A stretch of 39,326 nt of DNA from assembly GCA_046290815.1 (NCBI GenBank), contig JBKBUF010000036.1, positions 1-39,326 on the forward strand. Reading direction: 5' to 3'. Of this stretch, positions 15,251 to 24,324 are shown in pieces; the first letter of the stretch is position 1; every line of letters starts with the position of its first letter. The DNA comes from JBKBUF01 sp046290815 (GTDB lineage: Bacteria > Bacteroidota > Bacteroidia > Cytophagales > Cytophagaceae). Under the pieces are notes generated by a model that searched no databases, was not told where the DNA came from, and saw nothing but the letters and a program-made list of their open reading frames with translations. A program made the translations under genes and the position numbers.

Positions 15251-15673
15251 ATGTTTTTAATTAAAAAAGAGAAGATGCCGGAGAACAATTCAATAACCAA
15301 CAATGAAATCATTACAATTCCTGTAATTGAAGAGGATTTAAAAATTACTATTAAAGAAGAAAAAATTCCCGTTAAAATAGAAAAGAATGTAATCTCAGAA
15401 ACCTTTGACATTGACATACCTCTGAACAATGAAGAAGTAAGTGTGGAAAGAATTCCTGTAAATAAAGAAGTAGAAGGAGAAATACCAAGAGTAAAAACCG
15501 AAGGCGATAAAATAGTTATTCCTGTTTTAAAGGAAGTAATAATCAAAAAGACAATAATAACAGAAGAGATCCATATTACTAAAAAAAATGTGCAGGACCA
15601 TGTCCATAAAAAGGTCACTTTGAAAAAAGAAATCCTTGATGTGGAATATAATATTAATAATGACAAAGCTTAA
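15251..15673 (+). CDS. DUF2382 (YsnF/AvaK-type) domain protein
   Basis: The 140-residue protein is almost entirely one DUF2382 domain. It has repeating charged beta-type segments such as ITIPVIEEDLKITIKEEKIPV, a VSVERIPVNKEVEGEIP motif, and IVIPVLKEVIIKKTIITEEIHITK. There is no signal peptide or membrane segment. An ATG at 15275 (MPENNSITN), preceded by a purine-rich stretch, is an equally good start. The gene is followed after 17 bp by a second DUF2382 gene on the same strand, so they form an operon. The family is linked to general stress proteins, but its biochemical function is not established. Confidence 0.85.
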   Translation: MFLIKKEKMPENNSITNNEIITIPVIEEDLKITIKEEKIPVKIEKNVISETFDIDIPLNNEEVSVERIPVNKEVEGEIPRVKTEGDKIVIPVLKEVIIKKTIITEEIHITKKNVQDHVHKKVTLKKEILDVEYNINNDKA

Positions 15674-15690
15674 AAAATAAACTTTACTAT

Positions 15691-16572
15691 ATGAAACATA
15701 CAGTAGTTGCAGTATACAATAACTCAGGTTATACTCAAAAAGCCGTAGATGAGCTGCTTACTAATGGGTTTGACCTTGACGATATAGATGTTTCTGCTAC
15801 CGAAGAAAACCGTGAACACCACAATAAAGAAAAAGTAGGTGGATTCTTCGGTTCGTTATTCGGAAATAAAGAAAATAAAGACTACCAATACTATTCAGAA
15901 GCAGGAGAAAGAGGAACTATTATTACTGTCCATACTGATACAAGAGAGCACGCAGAGCTTGCGGCCAACATTCTGGACAGAAATGGTGCTATCAATCCTT
16001 CTGAAAACTATAATAAAGAAAGGAAAGAATATGAAGATACTTCATACATTACCTCAGCTGCTGAAACAGATATCGGCAGAGATAAAAACTTTAATTATTC
16101 CGGTGAGGCAAACATTGCCGGAGATGTAGGTTACGACGCACCTAAAGAACCAGCGGGATACAAAGAAAAACAACAGGAAGAAATTAAGGAAGGAGCATCT
16201 ATTCCTGTTGTGGAAGAAACAATGAATGTCGGTAAAAGAACAGAAACCGACCAGGTAAGGATTTACAGTCGAATATTTGATAAACCAATTGAAAAGCACC
16301 TTCGCTTAAGGATTGAAAACATAGTAGTAGAAAGAAATCCGGTGAACCGTATAGCCAGCGAATCAGAACTTGAAAGTTTTAAAGAAGGAACTCAGGTAAT
16401 AACTGCTAAAAGAGAAGTTCCTGAAGTAACAAAAGAGGCAAGGGTGGTCGAAGAAGTAAAAATCAGAAAAGAGTCAGAGGAAAAAGATGAAGTAATAAGA
16501 GGAAGAGTCAGAAGACAGGATGTTGAAGTAGATAAAAAGAAAACGGATAAAGAAAAGAAACCGAATTTGTAA
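15691..16572 (+). CDS. YflT-like stress domain plus DUF2382 protein
   Basis: The 293-residue protein has two parts. Residues 1-95 (MKHTVVAVYNNSGYTQKAVDELL, a Gly/Phe-rich KVGGFFGSLFG, then GTIITVHTDTREHAELAANIL) resemble the general stress protein 17M/YflT ferredoxin-like fold. Residues about 165-290 form a DUF2382 domain (IPVVEETMNVGKRT, VVERNPVNRIA, ITAKREVPEVTKEARVVEEVKI). The end is very Lys/Glu-rich. It is the second gene of the operon starting at 15251 and ends at a strong terminator. The two genes share the DUF2382 domain, which suggests related or interacting products. The role is inferred as stress tolerance only from the family. Confidence 0.85.
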   Translation: MKHTVVAVYNNSGYTQKAVDELLTNGFDLDDIDVSATEENREHHNKEKVGGFFGSLFGNKENKDYQYYSEAGERGTIITVHTDTREHAELAANILDRNGAINPSENYNKERKEYEDTSYITSAAETDIGRDKNFNYSGEANIAGDVGYDAPKEPAGYKEKQQEEIKEGASIPVVEETMNVGKRTETDQVRIYSRIFDKPIEKHLRLRIENIVVERNPVNRIASESELESFKEGTQVITAKREVPEVTKEARVVEEVKIRKESEEKDEVIRGRVRRQDVEVDKKKTDKEKKPNL

Positions 16573-16578
16573 TCAGAT

Positions 16579-16613
16579 ATAAGGAGAGGTACCAAACCTC
16601 TCCTTATTTTTTT
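16579..16613 (+). terminator. Intrinsic terminator of the DUF2382 operon
   Basis: A 12-bp stem (ATAAGGAGAGGT with ACCTCTCCTTAT) with a 5-nt loop starts 7 nt after the stop codon and is followed by a run of Ts. Confidence 0.93.
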
Positions 16614-16655
16614 GTGATCCTTTACATAATCAATTTTTTACTTGATACAATACAA

Positions 16656-16681
16656 TTATACGTATTTAAACGTACGTATAA
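16656..16681. promoter_or_regulatory. Inverted repeat upstream of the PAS gene, candidate operator
   Basis: Arms TTATACGTA (16656-16664) and TACGTATAA (16673-16681) are exact inverted repeats separated by 8 bp, ending 26 bp before the PAS gene start. The same 9-mer occurs at 11650 and 13250 in two other divergent promoter regions. Confidence 0.45.
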
Positions 16682-16707
16682 CTACCTATATCTTTAAAAT
16701 TTAAAAC

Positions 16708-17169
16708 ATGAGAACAGAAAACAGAAATGAAATTATAAATGATATTGATGAAAGGACATATACATTTTTGAAAAACGTAATTAACTGCTTTCCTTTTCCG
16801 GTTTTTATTAAAGATGAAAATAGAAAATACTACCTGATTAATAATTATGAGGCTCAATTATTCAAATTAAAGGAACAGGAAATTATTGGCAAGGGAGACC
16901 CGGATATTATAAGAAATAAAAGAGAGCTGTCTCACATCATCTCATCTGATGAAGAAGTATTAAAAAATAACAAACCAGTTGAATTACCGAATCAAAACTT
17001 TACACTGAATGACGGTACCTCCTATTTATTCCGAACCCATAAAATACCATTCATAAATCCTATTACAGGAAAAAGAAACATACTTGGATTTTCTATTGAT
17101 GTAACTGACACAGTAAATCTGAATCAGCTTAAAAATATTATAAGTTTATGCAGTAACAGGTTTGAATAA
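16708..17169 (+). CDS. Single PAS-domain protein without an output domain
   Basis: The 153-residue protein has one PAS/PAC fold at about residues 18-145: NVINCFPFPVFIKDENRKYYLINN, EIIGKGDPDII, then FRTHKIPFINPITGKRNILGFSIDVT. A short C-terminal tail follows, and there is no kinase, GGDEF or DNA-binding domain. It is cytoplasmic, with no membrane segment. Lone PAS proteins may bind a small ligand or act with a separate partner; which applies here is unknown. A perfect inverted repeat lies just upstream. The gene is convergent with the sugar dehydrogenase gene and shares a terminator hairpin with it. Confidence 0.85.
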   Translation: MRTENRNEIINDIDERTYTFLKNVINCFPFPVFIKDENRKYYLINNYEAQLFKLKEQEIIGKGDPDIIRNKRELSHIISSDEEVLKNNKPVELPNQNFTLNDGTSYLFRTHKIPFINPITGKRNILGFSIDVTDTVNLNQLKNIISLCSNRFE

Positions 17170-17171
17170 AT

Positions 17172-17200
17172 AAAGGATCCCGGACTTTTTGGGATCCTTT
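17172..17200. terminator. Bidirectional terminator between PAS and sugar dehydrogenase genes
   Basis: A perfect 10-bp stem (AAAGGATCCC with GGGATCCTTT) and a 9-nt loop start 3 nt after the PAS stop and 12 nt beyond the stop of the opposite gene. T-rich sequence lies on both sides. Confidence 0.85.
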
Positions 17201-17211
17201 GTTATCTGTGG

Positions 17212-19923
17212 TCATTGCTTGATTACTTTTATACTCTGATACCTTCCTTCACGGATTATATTGACATAATAAATACCAGGAGCATTTTGTGAAATATCCA
17301 AAATAATTTCATTGAATAATTCTTGTTTAACTTCCTTCAGCTTTTGCCCAAACTGGTCATATAGAATTATGGTTACAGCATCTGAGCTTTTGGAGTTATT
17401 TATAATTTTAATTTGATCACTAACAGGATTAGGATAAATTTCGTATCCGGTGGAATTGGCATTTACATTTGAAATAACCACTAATGTAAAATCCATGTAA
17501 TTAATGTTTAGATCAGGTGTATCAAATACCAGCCTGATAATTTGAGTACCTGCACTCAAACTTAAATCCTGAACATATACAGTTTGCCAGTTTTGCCATC
17601 CGCCGGTATTAGGCAATGCCACCGATCCTGTAATATTCTGACCATCCAATTCAACGTGTAATGAGCGGTTGCTTTGAGTACTTGAAACACGGAACCCTAT
17701 AGTATATATTCCTGATTGTGTCACGTTCACTGTATATTTAAGCCATTCTCCTGCGCTTACATATCCAATGTTAAATCCACCTTCACTGCAAGCTTCAATG
17801 TCTACATTTTCATTGGTACGATAAGCGTTACCTGCATTTCCGGCACTTGCATCATGATAGGCGATTCCTTGTCCTCCGGTATCAAAATTTTCTGCTTCTA
17901 CCCTTCCCGGAATATTGACCGGCATACCCTGAAACGGATTTTGCAGAGAAGAGCTAATAGAATATGTAGCAGTATAAGTGGTATTAATAGCAGGCATCCG
18001 AAAGGTTTGCGTTGCATTTCCACCATGACTCCAGCTTTGGAATTCATAGATATTATTGCCCATTGACTGAGGTGTAATGGCCTGCAACGTATAGGAAGCA
18101 TTTACTACAACAGTTTTGCTAAACGGCGTTGCGGAAGTATTTCCAAGAGAAATAAGCAGCCCAGGGTGATTGCTGGTAAAAGTCAAATCAACTTTGTTTG
18201 GATAAATGTCCACAGAATCCTTACCTGTCCGTCCTTCTGAATCGGTAACTTTCAACAACAGTCTTATCCAGATATTATGCGAGGTCTCTCCACCATTGTC
18301 AGCAATGAATGTTCCTGACTTTACTCCTGACTGAGCTGCAGGTCCGGGATGCCAATGCTCACATGTTTCACAATCTTTATGAAACAATTGAACTTCCCAT
18401 TCATAGACTGAAGCAGGCAATTCTCCATCCTCCTCATCAGTTGCTGAACCTGTATAATTAATTACATCCAGTACAGACCATTTTTGAGTTGGAAAAGGTG
18501 TAAGGATTTTTGCAACCGGTTTTGCATTAAAAGGTCTTACCGTTAGAGCTGCTGCATTGGATGTTACATTGCCGAAAGTATTTGTAACTATACAACGGTA
18601 TTCACCACCATCATTTGCGGTTACAAATGGAATTGTTAGAGTCTGTTCTGTAGCACCGGTAATCAGATCATGGCCCTTCATCCACTGATAAGAAAAGGGT
18701 ATAGCACCTGATGCAGTTACTGAAAAAGTCACGGGATCCCCCGGATACACAGTTTTACTTTCAGGATGATTAACTATCTGAGGAGTTGTTGCAAGTGTAT
18801 ATTCAATCCTGCTTAAACTTCCGTTGGTGTTGTAGTTAATAAAATATAAGTTACCATCTATACCAGCACTCAATCCAAGAATACTATTAAATCCGCTCGC
18901 GGACAGTTGTTGATACCCTGCATCAGGATTATTTATATCAAAGCTCCTCAGCCAGCCTGAGCACCAGTCGGTAAAATAAAACCTACCTCTGTATTGCGGA
19001 GGATAATTACTTACAGATGGGTTATATGCTGCACCGGTGGTGATAGCGCATCCCCAACCAGGATGACCATAGAAAAAATAAGGAGCAATGGTAGTGGATA
19101 ATTGTTGAGAACCGGATCTGCCATTCTGGTCCCAACCGTAATTATAATTTTTGGAAGGATCAGGACTGGTAATATCATTTACCTCCTCATAGCTTCCTCC
19201 AACATCTACCACGAAAATTTTCCCTGACTGCGGATCCATACTCATTGTCCAGGGATTTCTTTTTCCTATTGCCCAGATGCTTCTTCTTTGCCTGTTCGCA
19301 CCAGATTCATTATAATATGGATTACCTGGCGCAGGATCTCCGTCTTCTGTTAATCTTAAAACTTTTCCCATATAAGTATTAAGATTCACTGAGGTTGCAG
19401 GAGAATTACTTTCCCCTATGCATATATACAGAAAACCATCTTTAAAAAGCATAGCGCCGCCATTGTGAAATCCGTTAATTATCGGATCGAACTCCATCAC
19501 TCTGGCACTTGATTGAATCTGGTTTTGAGGGTTAATGGATACCACATCGAGATAGTGAACAGTTGCATCAGGCTTAGTATAATAAATGTAAAATTTTCCA
19601 TTGGCGGGAAAATTGGGATGAAGGGTGATTCCAAGTAACCCTTGCTCCACCGCTGTGGTAGTACTCACAGTATGTACTGTGGTTACAGTTCCATCTTTAT
19701 AAACCTTAATATTTCCGCCTCTTTCAGCAAGAAATATTCTCCCGTCCGGTGCATGAGCCATAGCTACAGCCTCGTTAATAACATTCCCTGTAAGTCTGTT
19801 TACAATAAAACCTTCAGGAAGCTGAGCCAAAGAGGGACAAGAGAAAAAAAACGTCAGGGCAGTTACTCCGATAAAAAATACTGCCAAAATTTTTACTTTA
19901 ACTAGGTTCTGGGTTGCTTTCAT
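17212..19923 (-). CDS. Secreted PQQ-type glucose/sorbosone dehydrogenase with Ig, CBM6 and T9SS type A domains
   Basis: The 903-residue protein starts with a signal peptide (to about SLAQ, residue 34). The GSDH beta-propeller covers about 40-375, including APDGRIFLAERGG and the GLLGITLHPNF motif, whose His102 corresponds to the expected catalytic His. An Ig-like domain follows (about 383-463: NHPESKTVYPGDPVTF, YQWMKG), then a Cys-containing region and a bacterial-repeat-like segment. A CBM6 module spans about 671-811 (VEAENFD, GYVSAGEWLKYTVNV). The C terminus (YEIYPNPVSDQI to KVIKQ) is a type A T9SS sorting domain. The family oxidises sugars with PQQ. CBM6 suggests tethering to a polysaccharide, probably beta-glucan, given the GH81 gene one base upstream. 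The natural electron acceptor is unknown. Confidence 0.88.
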   Translation of the reverse strand: MKATQNLVKVKILAVFFIGVTALTFFFSCPSLAQLPEGFIVNRLTGNVINEAVAMAHAPDGRIFLAERGGNIKVYKDGTVTTVHTVSTTTAVEQGLLGITLHPNFPANGKFYIYYTKPDATVHYLDVVSINPQNQIQSSARVMEFDPIINGFHNGGAMLFKDGFLYICIGESNSPATSVNLNTYMGKVLRLTEDGDPAPGNPYYNESGANRQRRSIWAIGKRNPWTMSMDPQSGKIFVVDVGGSYEEVNDITSPDPSKNYNYGWDQNGRSGSQQLSTTIAPYFFYGHPGWGCAITTGAAYNPSVSNYPPQYRGRFYFTDWCSGWLRSFDINNPDAGYQQLSASGFNSILGLSAGIDGNLYFINYNTNGSLSRIEYTLATTPQIVNHPESKTVYPGDPVTFSVTASGAIPFSYQWMKGHDLITGATEQTLTIPFVTANDGGEYRCIVTNTFGNVTSNAAALTVRPFNAKPVAKILTPFPTQKWSVLDVINYTGSATDEEDGELPASVYEWEVQLFHKDCETCEHWHPGPAAQSGVKSGTFIADNGGETSHNIWIRLLLKVTDSEGRTGKDSVDIYPNKVDLTFTSNHPGLLISLGNTSATPFSKTVVVNASYTLQAITPQSMGNNIYEFQSWSHGGNATQTFRMPAINTTYTATYSISSSLQNPFQGMPVNIPGRVEAENFDTGGQGIAYHDASAGNAGNAYRTNENVDIEACSEGGFNIGYVSAGEWLKYTVNVTQSGIYTIGFRVSSTQSNRSLHVELDGQNITGSVALPNTGGWQNWQTVYVQDLSLSAGTQIIRLVFDTPDLNINYMDFTLVVISNVNANSTGYEIYPNPVSDQIKIINNSKSSDAVTIILYDQFGQKLKEVKQELFNEIILDISQNAPGIYYVNIIREGRYQSIKVIKQ

Positions 19924-19924
19924 T

Positions 19925-22900
19925 TTATTTAAAAATTTTAAAAATGGATATTCTGTCTTCTTCGATAATCTTGATGAAATAAATTCCTTTGGCTAATGAA
20001 GAAAAATTTATTTCCAGAAAATTTCCTCGTAAAAATATTTCTTCAAAAACAACTCTTCCTAACTCATCTGAAATACTTATGGAAATATTATCCCATGCTG
20101 TACCTTTCTGAACATACAAGGTATTTTCTGCAGGATTAGGAAATACATTGAATTCAGATTGATTTATTGTTGATAAAGCTACAATCCGGCTGTAAGAATA
20201 TCTCCCATCCTGATCGATCATTTTAAGTCTGTAAAAATTCAAATAAGGTTCAGGATTAAAATCATCGAAAACATATTCATTTTGTACTTTGCCTCCTTTG
20301 CCGTTGACAGCAGTTAGTTTGTAAAAGTCTTTGCCATTTATACTTTTCTCTATCTCATAATGCGAAAAATTTTCTTCTGACGCTGAACACCATTTCAGCT
20401 TGTTAAAATTTTTGTTTGCCTGTCCGTTAAATGTAATCAAATTGACAGGGAGTGTTTCATCACAGACTTTAAAAGTTATAATCGTATCCGCAGGTACATT
20501 AAAAGATCTTCCATCAGTAAAATTAACCACCCTCTCTCCCTTTCCGGGAGCATTATACACCATATAATGTTTACATTGCCCTTTTCTGAAAACAGCATAA
20601 TTCGGAACATCGGCCTGTACACCTGCATCCACCACTCCTACACTATCAAAGGTACTGATCCAGTATAATCCTTCCACCATATAATCATGTCCTCCCCATC
20701 CCTGAGGAAGTGCTTTTGTAAGGAATTCATTTTTTGCAGTTGCTGCATCATATACTGCCTGCTCCATAAGCATGACTGTTGCCCAAAAACCTCCGCTTCC
20801 TTCAGGAATATTTCCAAATCCTGAAACAAAATCAGCAAACTGATTGGCTGCACCAAGGCTGTCTACAGCCATCCATAATGAAGAACCTGTAATTGGCACA
20901 TAAGTAATTCCATGAACATAATAAGGACTTGCTCCGAAAAAAGTAGCATATGCAACACCACCGGGAGCCAGAATTGCGCCATGATAATGATTATAGTTTG
21001 GTGCGTATGGGGCCCTGTTTACTCCCGTTCTTGCACCATCCCACCAGTATAGTCGTGCTGCTTCGCTTTCATTCACATACAACATGATACCCATATCCCG
21101 TATTTCGTTATTGCCAACAGTTTCTCCCCACAAAGCAGCACCTGCTGCAAAATTTAGAGATTCCGAAACGGATTCCTGATTTGAAGCATCATGGCCGGCC
21201 CATGAATGTCCTGCATAAGGATCGAAATACCGAAGGTAAGGATACCAGGGTTTGTTAGGATCTGCAGGTGGATCCATTAATCTCCTGTAATCGTTAATAT
21301 TTCTTATGGTCTCTTCTATCATTGGCCCCCATTGTGTTGCCCAAGTGGTACTGTTGTACAATACTGATTCAAATCTTGCTACTATGGCTGCAGCATAAAC
21401 CAGGTATCCATGATGAAAATGTGAATCCTGCAACAACCTGTCAGCATCAAATGCGGATGGAAATGGAGTTAGCCAGTTAAAATTTTTATCGTAATGATAC
21501 ATTCCTAAATACTTTCCATCTGGAGAAGATAACCAATTCTGTATACCGGTTTTTGCAATGTTCAGCAACTTATTTCTGGCAGGGTAATTTCCTACAGCAT
21601 GGGCAATTTCAGCAATTCTTGCTGCTTCATGAAGTGCTCCAAAGCTGCCGTAAACAGGGTTTCCGCAGGCAAAATTTATATGGTTGGCAGCATTGGCAAA
21701 ATTTCCTGCAAGATTGTACAGTAATAATGAATCAGCAGTATTGGCCCAGCCAAGTGCCGGTAGAAATCCATAATTTTTCATTACAGTGTTAAACTGTGAA
21801 CCGTGAATCACCTGCATAGGTCCACGTGATGAACTATAGCTGTGTCCTGTTGCATTGGAAGGATACTGAGGGCTGTTCCGGTATTGATGTTGATACAATG
21901 CCATTAATGTTCCTGTACTTGCTGCACCAAGCACATTGGAACAAGTAAAGGAAAAAGTATTGGTAAGAGTAGCTGTGTTTTGATTATAGTTATATGTAAA
22001 TCTTGTATCAGTTATATAGTTAAACGCATACTGTTCATAATAATCCAGCGTCTGCTGAGACCCGTCAGGCATGATGGCAGAGGAAAAATAATTGATGCCT
22101 GCTGGTAGCCTTATCCTCCAATGTCTGTTGTTTCCGCCATATTCAGAACCGTTGGTGGGCAGAGAATTGATGGAAATATAATTTAAACCATCATTGCTGA
22201 TTTGTGTGCCGGGAGGAAAAAACAATGCTATTCTACCAAAGTGAGGGTTTGTCCCTGCGGGACAGCAAGACCTGTCAAACGTAAAAGAATTGCCTGAAGA
22301 AGAAACAGCAGTTGCTTTTAGAAAAAAGAGAAAAAAAGTAGGTTCAGCACTACCTTGTTTTTCAAACTGCACGAATGGAGATCCCTGAGACGCTATGGTA
22401 TATAGTCTGTTTCCTCCACCCATATCCTGTTCCAGTTTTACGTGCATATCACCATAATCCATTACACTTGTTCGAGAACAGGTAGCACCATTGAAGCCGA
22501 TTATTATATCTTCATCTGCAAAAAAATTTCCTGTATTGTTCGGGCCACCTCCGTTAAGTGCAATCGGTCTGTAGCGCAATACGATACCGTAAGGTTCAGC
22601 CTCCAGGATAAGCGGTGGAATCGGATACATGGCACCTGAATGGAGGTTAACAGTGGTGGTAATATCACCGACACAAGGTTCCATTGCTACATTCCATAAG
22701 GCAGAATTCCACCAGTTGTGAGTCTGGAAAGGACCTCTATAGGTGCTCCCCTTTGTCATTGCGGCAGTGTTGCCACCACCTACAAGATTAAACAAATCAA
22801 AATTACAAGCTCCTGGATCAGGACAATTTTCCGGTGGATATGTCAGATTAAAACTTCCGCCAACACCGGGAATTCCACCCGGAAAAATCTGCTGTGATAC

Positions 22901-22951
22901 AGATGCCTGAGAAAATAGTATGAACAGGCTTATCAAAAATGTATATCTCAT
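19925..22951 (-). CDS. GH81 endo-beta-1,3-glucanase with T9SS type A sorting domain
   Basis: The 1008-residue secreted protein has a signal peptide ending near VSQQ. The catalytic region (about 70-800) carries GH81 hallmarks: FDADRLLQDSHFHHGYLVYAAA with Asp509, and SWAGHDASNQESVSESLNFA with Glu593 and Glu597. These match the Asp and the Glu pair four residues apart that act as general acid and base in characterised GH81 enzymes. A linking domain follows, then a C-terminal type A T9SS signal (FNVFPNPAENTL to IFKIFK). The enzyme should cleave internal beta-1,3-glucan bonds (laminarin, curdlan, fungal wall glucan) outside the cell. The next gene, a sugar dehydrogenase with CBM6, starts 1 bp after the stop, so they form an operon. 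The start is preceded by an AGGGGA-type ribosome site. Confidence 0.92.
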   Translation of the reverse strand: MRYTFLISLFILFSQASVSQQIFPGGIPGVGGSFNLTYPPENCPDPGACNFDLFNLVGGGNTAAMTKGSTYRGPFQTHNWWNSALWNVAMEPCVGDITTTVNLHSGAMYPIPPLILEAEPYGIVLRYRPIALNGGGPNNTGNFFADEDIIIGFNGATCSRTSVMDYGDMHVKLEQDMGGGNRLYTIASQGSPFVQFEKQGSAEPTFFLFFLKATAVSSSGNSFTFDRSCCPAGTNPHFGRIALFFPPGTQISNDGLNYISINSLPTNGSEYGGNNRHWRIRLPAGINYFSSAIMPDGSQQTLDYYEQYAFNYITDTRFTYNYNQNTATLTNTFSFTCSNVLGAASTGTLMALYQHQYRNSPQYPSNATGHSYSSSRGPMQVIHGSQFNTVMKNYGFLPALGWANTADSLLLYNLAGNFANAANHINFACGNPVYGSFGALHEAARIAEIAHAVGNYPARNKLLNIAKTGIQNWLSSPDGKYLGMYHYDKNFNWLTPFPSAFDADRLLQDSHFHHGYLVYAAAIVARFESVLYNSTTWATQWGPMIEETIRNINDYRRLMDPPADPNKPWYPYLRYFDPYAGHSWAGHDASNQESVSESLNFAAGAALWGETVGNNEIRDMGIMLYVNESEAARLYWWDGARTGVNRAPYAPNYNHYHGAILAPGGVAYATFFGASPYYVHGITYVPITGSSLWMAVDSLGAANQFADFVSGFGNIPEGSGGFWATVMLMEQAVYDAATAKNEFLTKALPQGWGGHDYMVEGLYWISTFDSVGVVDAGVQADVPNYAVFRKGQCKHYMVYNAPGKGERVVNFTDGRSFNVPADTIITFKVCDETLPVNLITFNGQANKNFNKLKWCSASEENFSHYEIEKSINGKDFYKLTAVNGKGGKVQNEYVFDDFNPEPYLNFYRLKMIDQDGRYSYSRIVALSTINQSEFNVFPNPAENTLYVQKGTAWDNISISISDELGRVVFEEIFLRGNFLEINFSSLAKGIYFIKIIEEDRISIFKIFK

Positions 22952-23075
22952 TATTTTTTCCCCTTTTACAAAAATTTATTCTTAAAAAGGAAATAATGGA
23001 ATAAAAGTCATGAAAATGTCGATTCGGATTACCCTAGTCCCATTAAAAAAAACACAGGAAATAACGGATAGGAAA

Positions 23076-23083
23076 CAAAGATA
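23076..23083 (-). promoter_or_regulatory. Candidate -7 box for the GH81 operon
   Basis: The minus strand reads TATCTTTG, a full match to TAnnTTTG, 124 bp upstream of the GH81 start. A TTTGG lies 24 bp further upstream, longer than the usual 19-21 bp spacing, so the match is only partial. Confidence 0.4.
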
Positions 23084-23226
23084 AATTCTATATTAAAGGA
23101 TTGAGTCCAAACCTGGAAAATAATAATCGCTTATATAACAATTTAAATGATTAAGTATTTTCAAAGACACCCTTTATGAGAAAATGTACGTATACTGAAT
23201 ATTATTTGAGAGAAAACACTATTTAT

Positions 23227-24300
23227 ATGTCAGGTAATCAAATCAAAACGTCCGGATTATTGGCAAATTTTTTAGTTCTGGTTTTTGCTTCCGTTTTCCA
23301 ATTTTCTTGTAGTTCAACCAACTACCTTACACTGAGTGTAGCTGAACCGGCGCCGGCCTATTTGCCTGTCTCCATAAAAAGAATCGGAATAATAGATCAA
23401 ACCCTTCCTCACGATCAGACGAAAAATCTGGACAACCTGGACAAAGTACTTACTGCTGAAGGGAAAAATCTGGATAAAGATGGTGCGGAGGAAGCAGTTA
23501 AGGCATTGGCGGTAGAAATCGGAAAGAACCCACAGTTTAATATGGTTAAAATCATTTCTAATGCAGATATCAGAAGTCCGGGAATGGGCATCTTTCCTGC
23601 GCCTCTAAAATGGCAGACAGTTGAGCAAATATGCAAAGACAACCAGGTGGAAGCATTGTTTGTGCTGTCCTTTTATGACACAGATACAAAGATAGATTAT
23701 GCAGTTATACCTGTTGAACTTACAGGTCCTCTGGGTGTGAAAATACCGGGCGCTGAACATCAGGCAACCATTCGTACTGTTATAAAAACCGGTTGGAGAA
23801 TTTACGACATGCCTAACAGGATGATAAGAGACGAATTTGTGGTTCATGAAAATCTTGTCCAAAGTGCCAGAGGACTTACACCAGTGCAGGCTGTTCAGGC
23901 AATAATGGGAAGAAAAGAAGCCGTAATGCAAATCAGCCGTCAGCTTGGTCAACGATATTCTTATAGGATACAACCGTTCTATGTAAGAGTAAGAAGAAAC
24001 TATTTTGTCAGAGGAACAGACAATTTTAGAGTGGCTATGAGAAGAGCACAAACAGGAAACTGGAACGGTGCTGCTGAGCTTTGGAACAGGGAAGTAAACA
24101 ATCCGAAAGCCAAAGTAGCAGGTAGGGCAACCTATAACATGGCTATCATCAGTGAAATTAACGGAGATCTCAATGCTGCCATTGATTGGGCGTCTCGCTC
24201 CTACTCTGATTATAATAACAAACTGGCACTGGATTATTTAAAAATACTAAGGCATAGAATGGCAAAGAATGAACAGATAAGGAGAGAAACCCAGGAATAA
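23227..24300 (+). CDS. DUF6340-like lipoprotein with TPR-like tail
   Basis: The frame opens at 23176, but the ATG at 23227 (MSGNQIKTSG) places a lipoprotein signal peptide at the N terminus, with lipobox QFSC. This gives about 357 residues. The mature protein begins SSTNYLTLSVAEPAPAYLPVSIKRIGIID. It then has a mixed alpha/beta body and a C-terminal segment (AMRRAQTGNWNGAAELW, ATYNMAIISEINGDLNAAIDWASRSY) that reads as TPR-like helices. This arrangement resembles the Bacteroidota DUF6340 family, recalled from memory. No function is known. The gene is convergent with a methyltransferase gene, and its 5' region faces the GH81 operon promoter. Confidence 0.75.
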   Translation: MSGNQIKTSGLLANFLVLVFASVFQFSCSSTNYLTLSVAEPAPAYLPVSIKRIGIIDQTLPHDQTKNLDNLDKVLTAEGKNLDKDGAEEAVKALAVEIGKNPQFNMVKIISNADIRSPGMGIFPAPLKWQTVEQICKDNQVEALFVLSFYDTDTKIDYAVIPVELTGPLGVKIPGAEHQATIRTVIKTGWRIYDMPNRMIRDEFVVHENLVQSARGLTPVQAVQAIMGRKEAVMQISRQLGQRYSYRIQPFYVRVRRNYFVRGTDNFRVAMRRAQTGNWNGAAELWNREVNNPKAKVAGRATYNMAIISEINGDLNAAIDWASRSYSDYNNKLALDYLKILRHRMAKNEQIRRETQE

Positions 24301-24324
24301 AATCAGAAAAATCATTGCATTAAT

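Noticed and set aside
15235..15666. A 143-codon minus-strand frame opposite the first DUF2382 gene
   Set aside because: It is a Ser/Ile/Leu-rich shadow of a Lys/Glu-rich coding region. The plus-strand frame has the recognisable domain and operon context.
22952..23226. A small gene in the spacer between the GH81 gene and the lipoprotein gene
   Set aside because: No ORF with a plausible start and composition was seen. The region carries a candidate -7 box and a leader instead.
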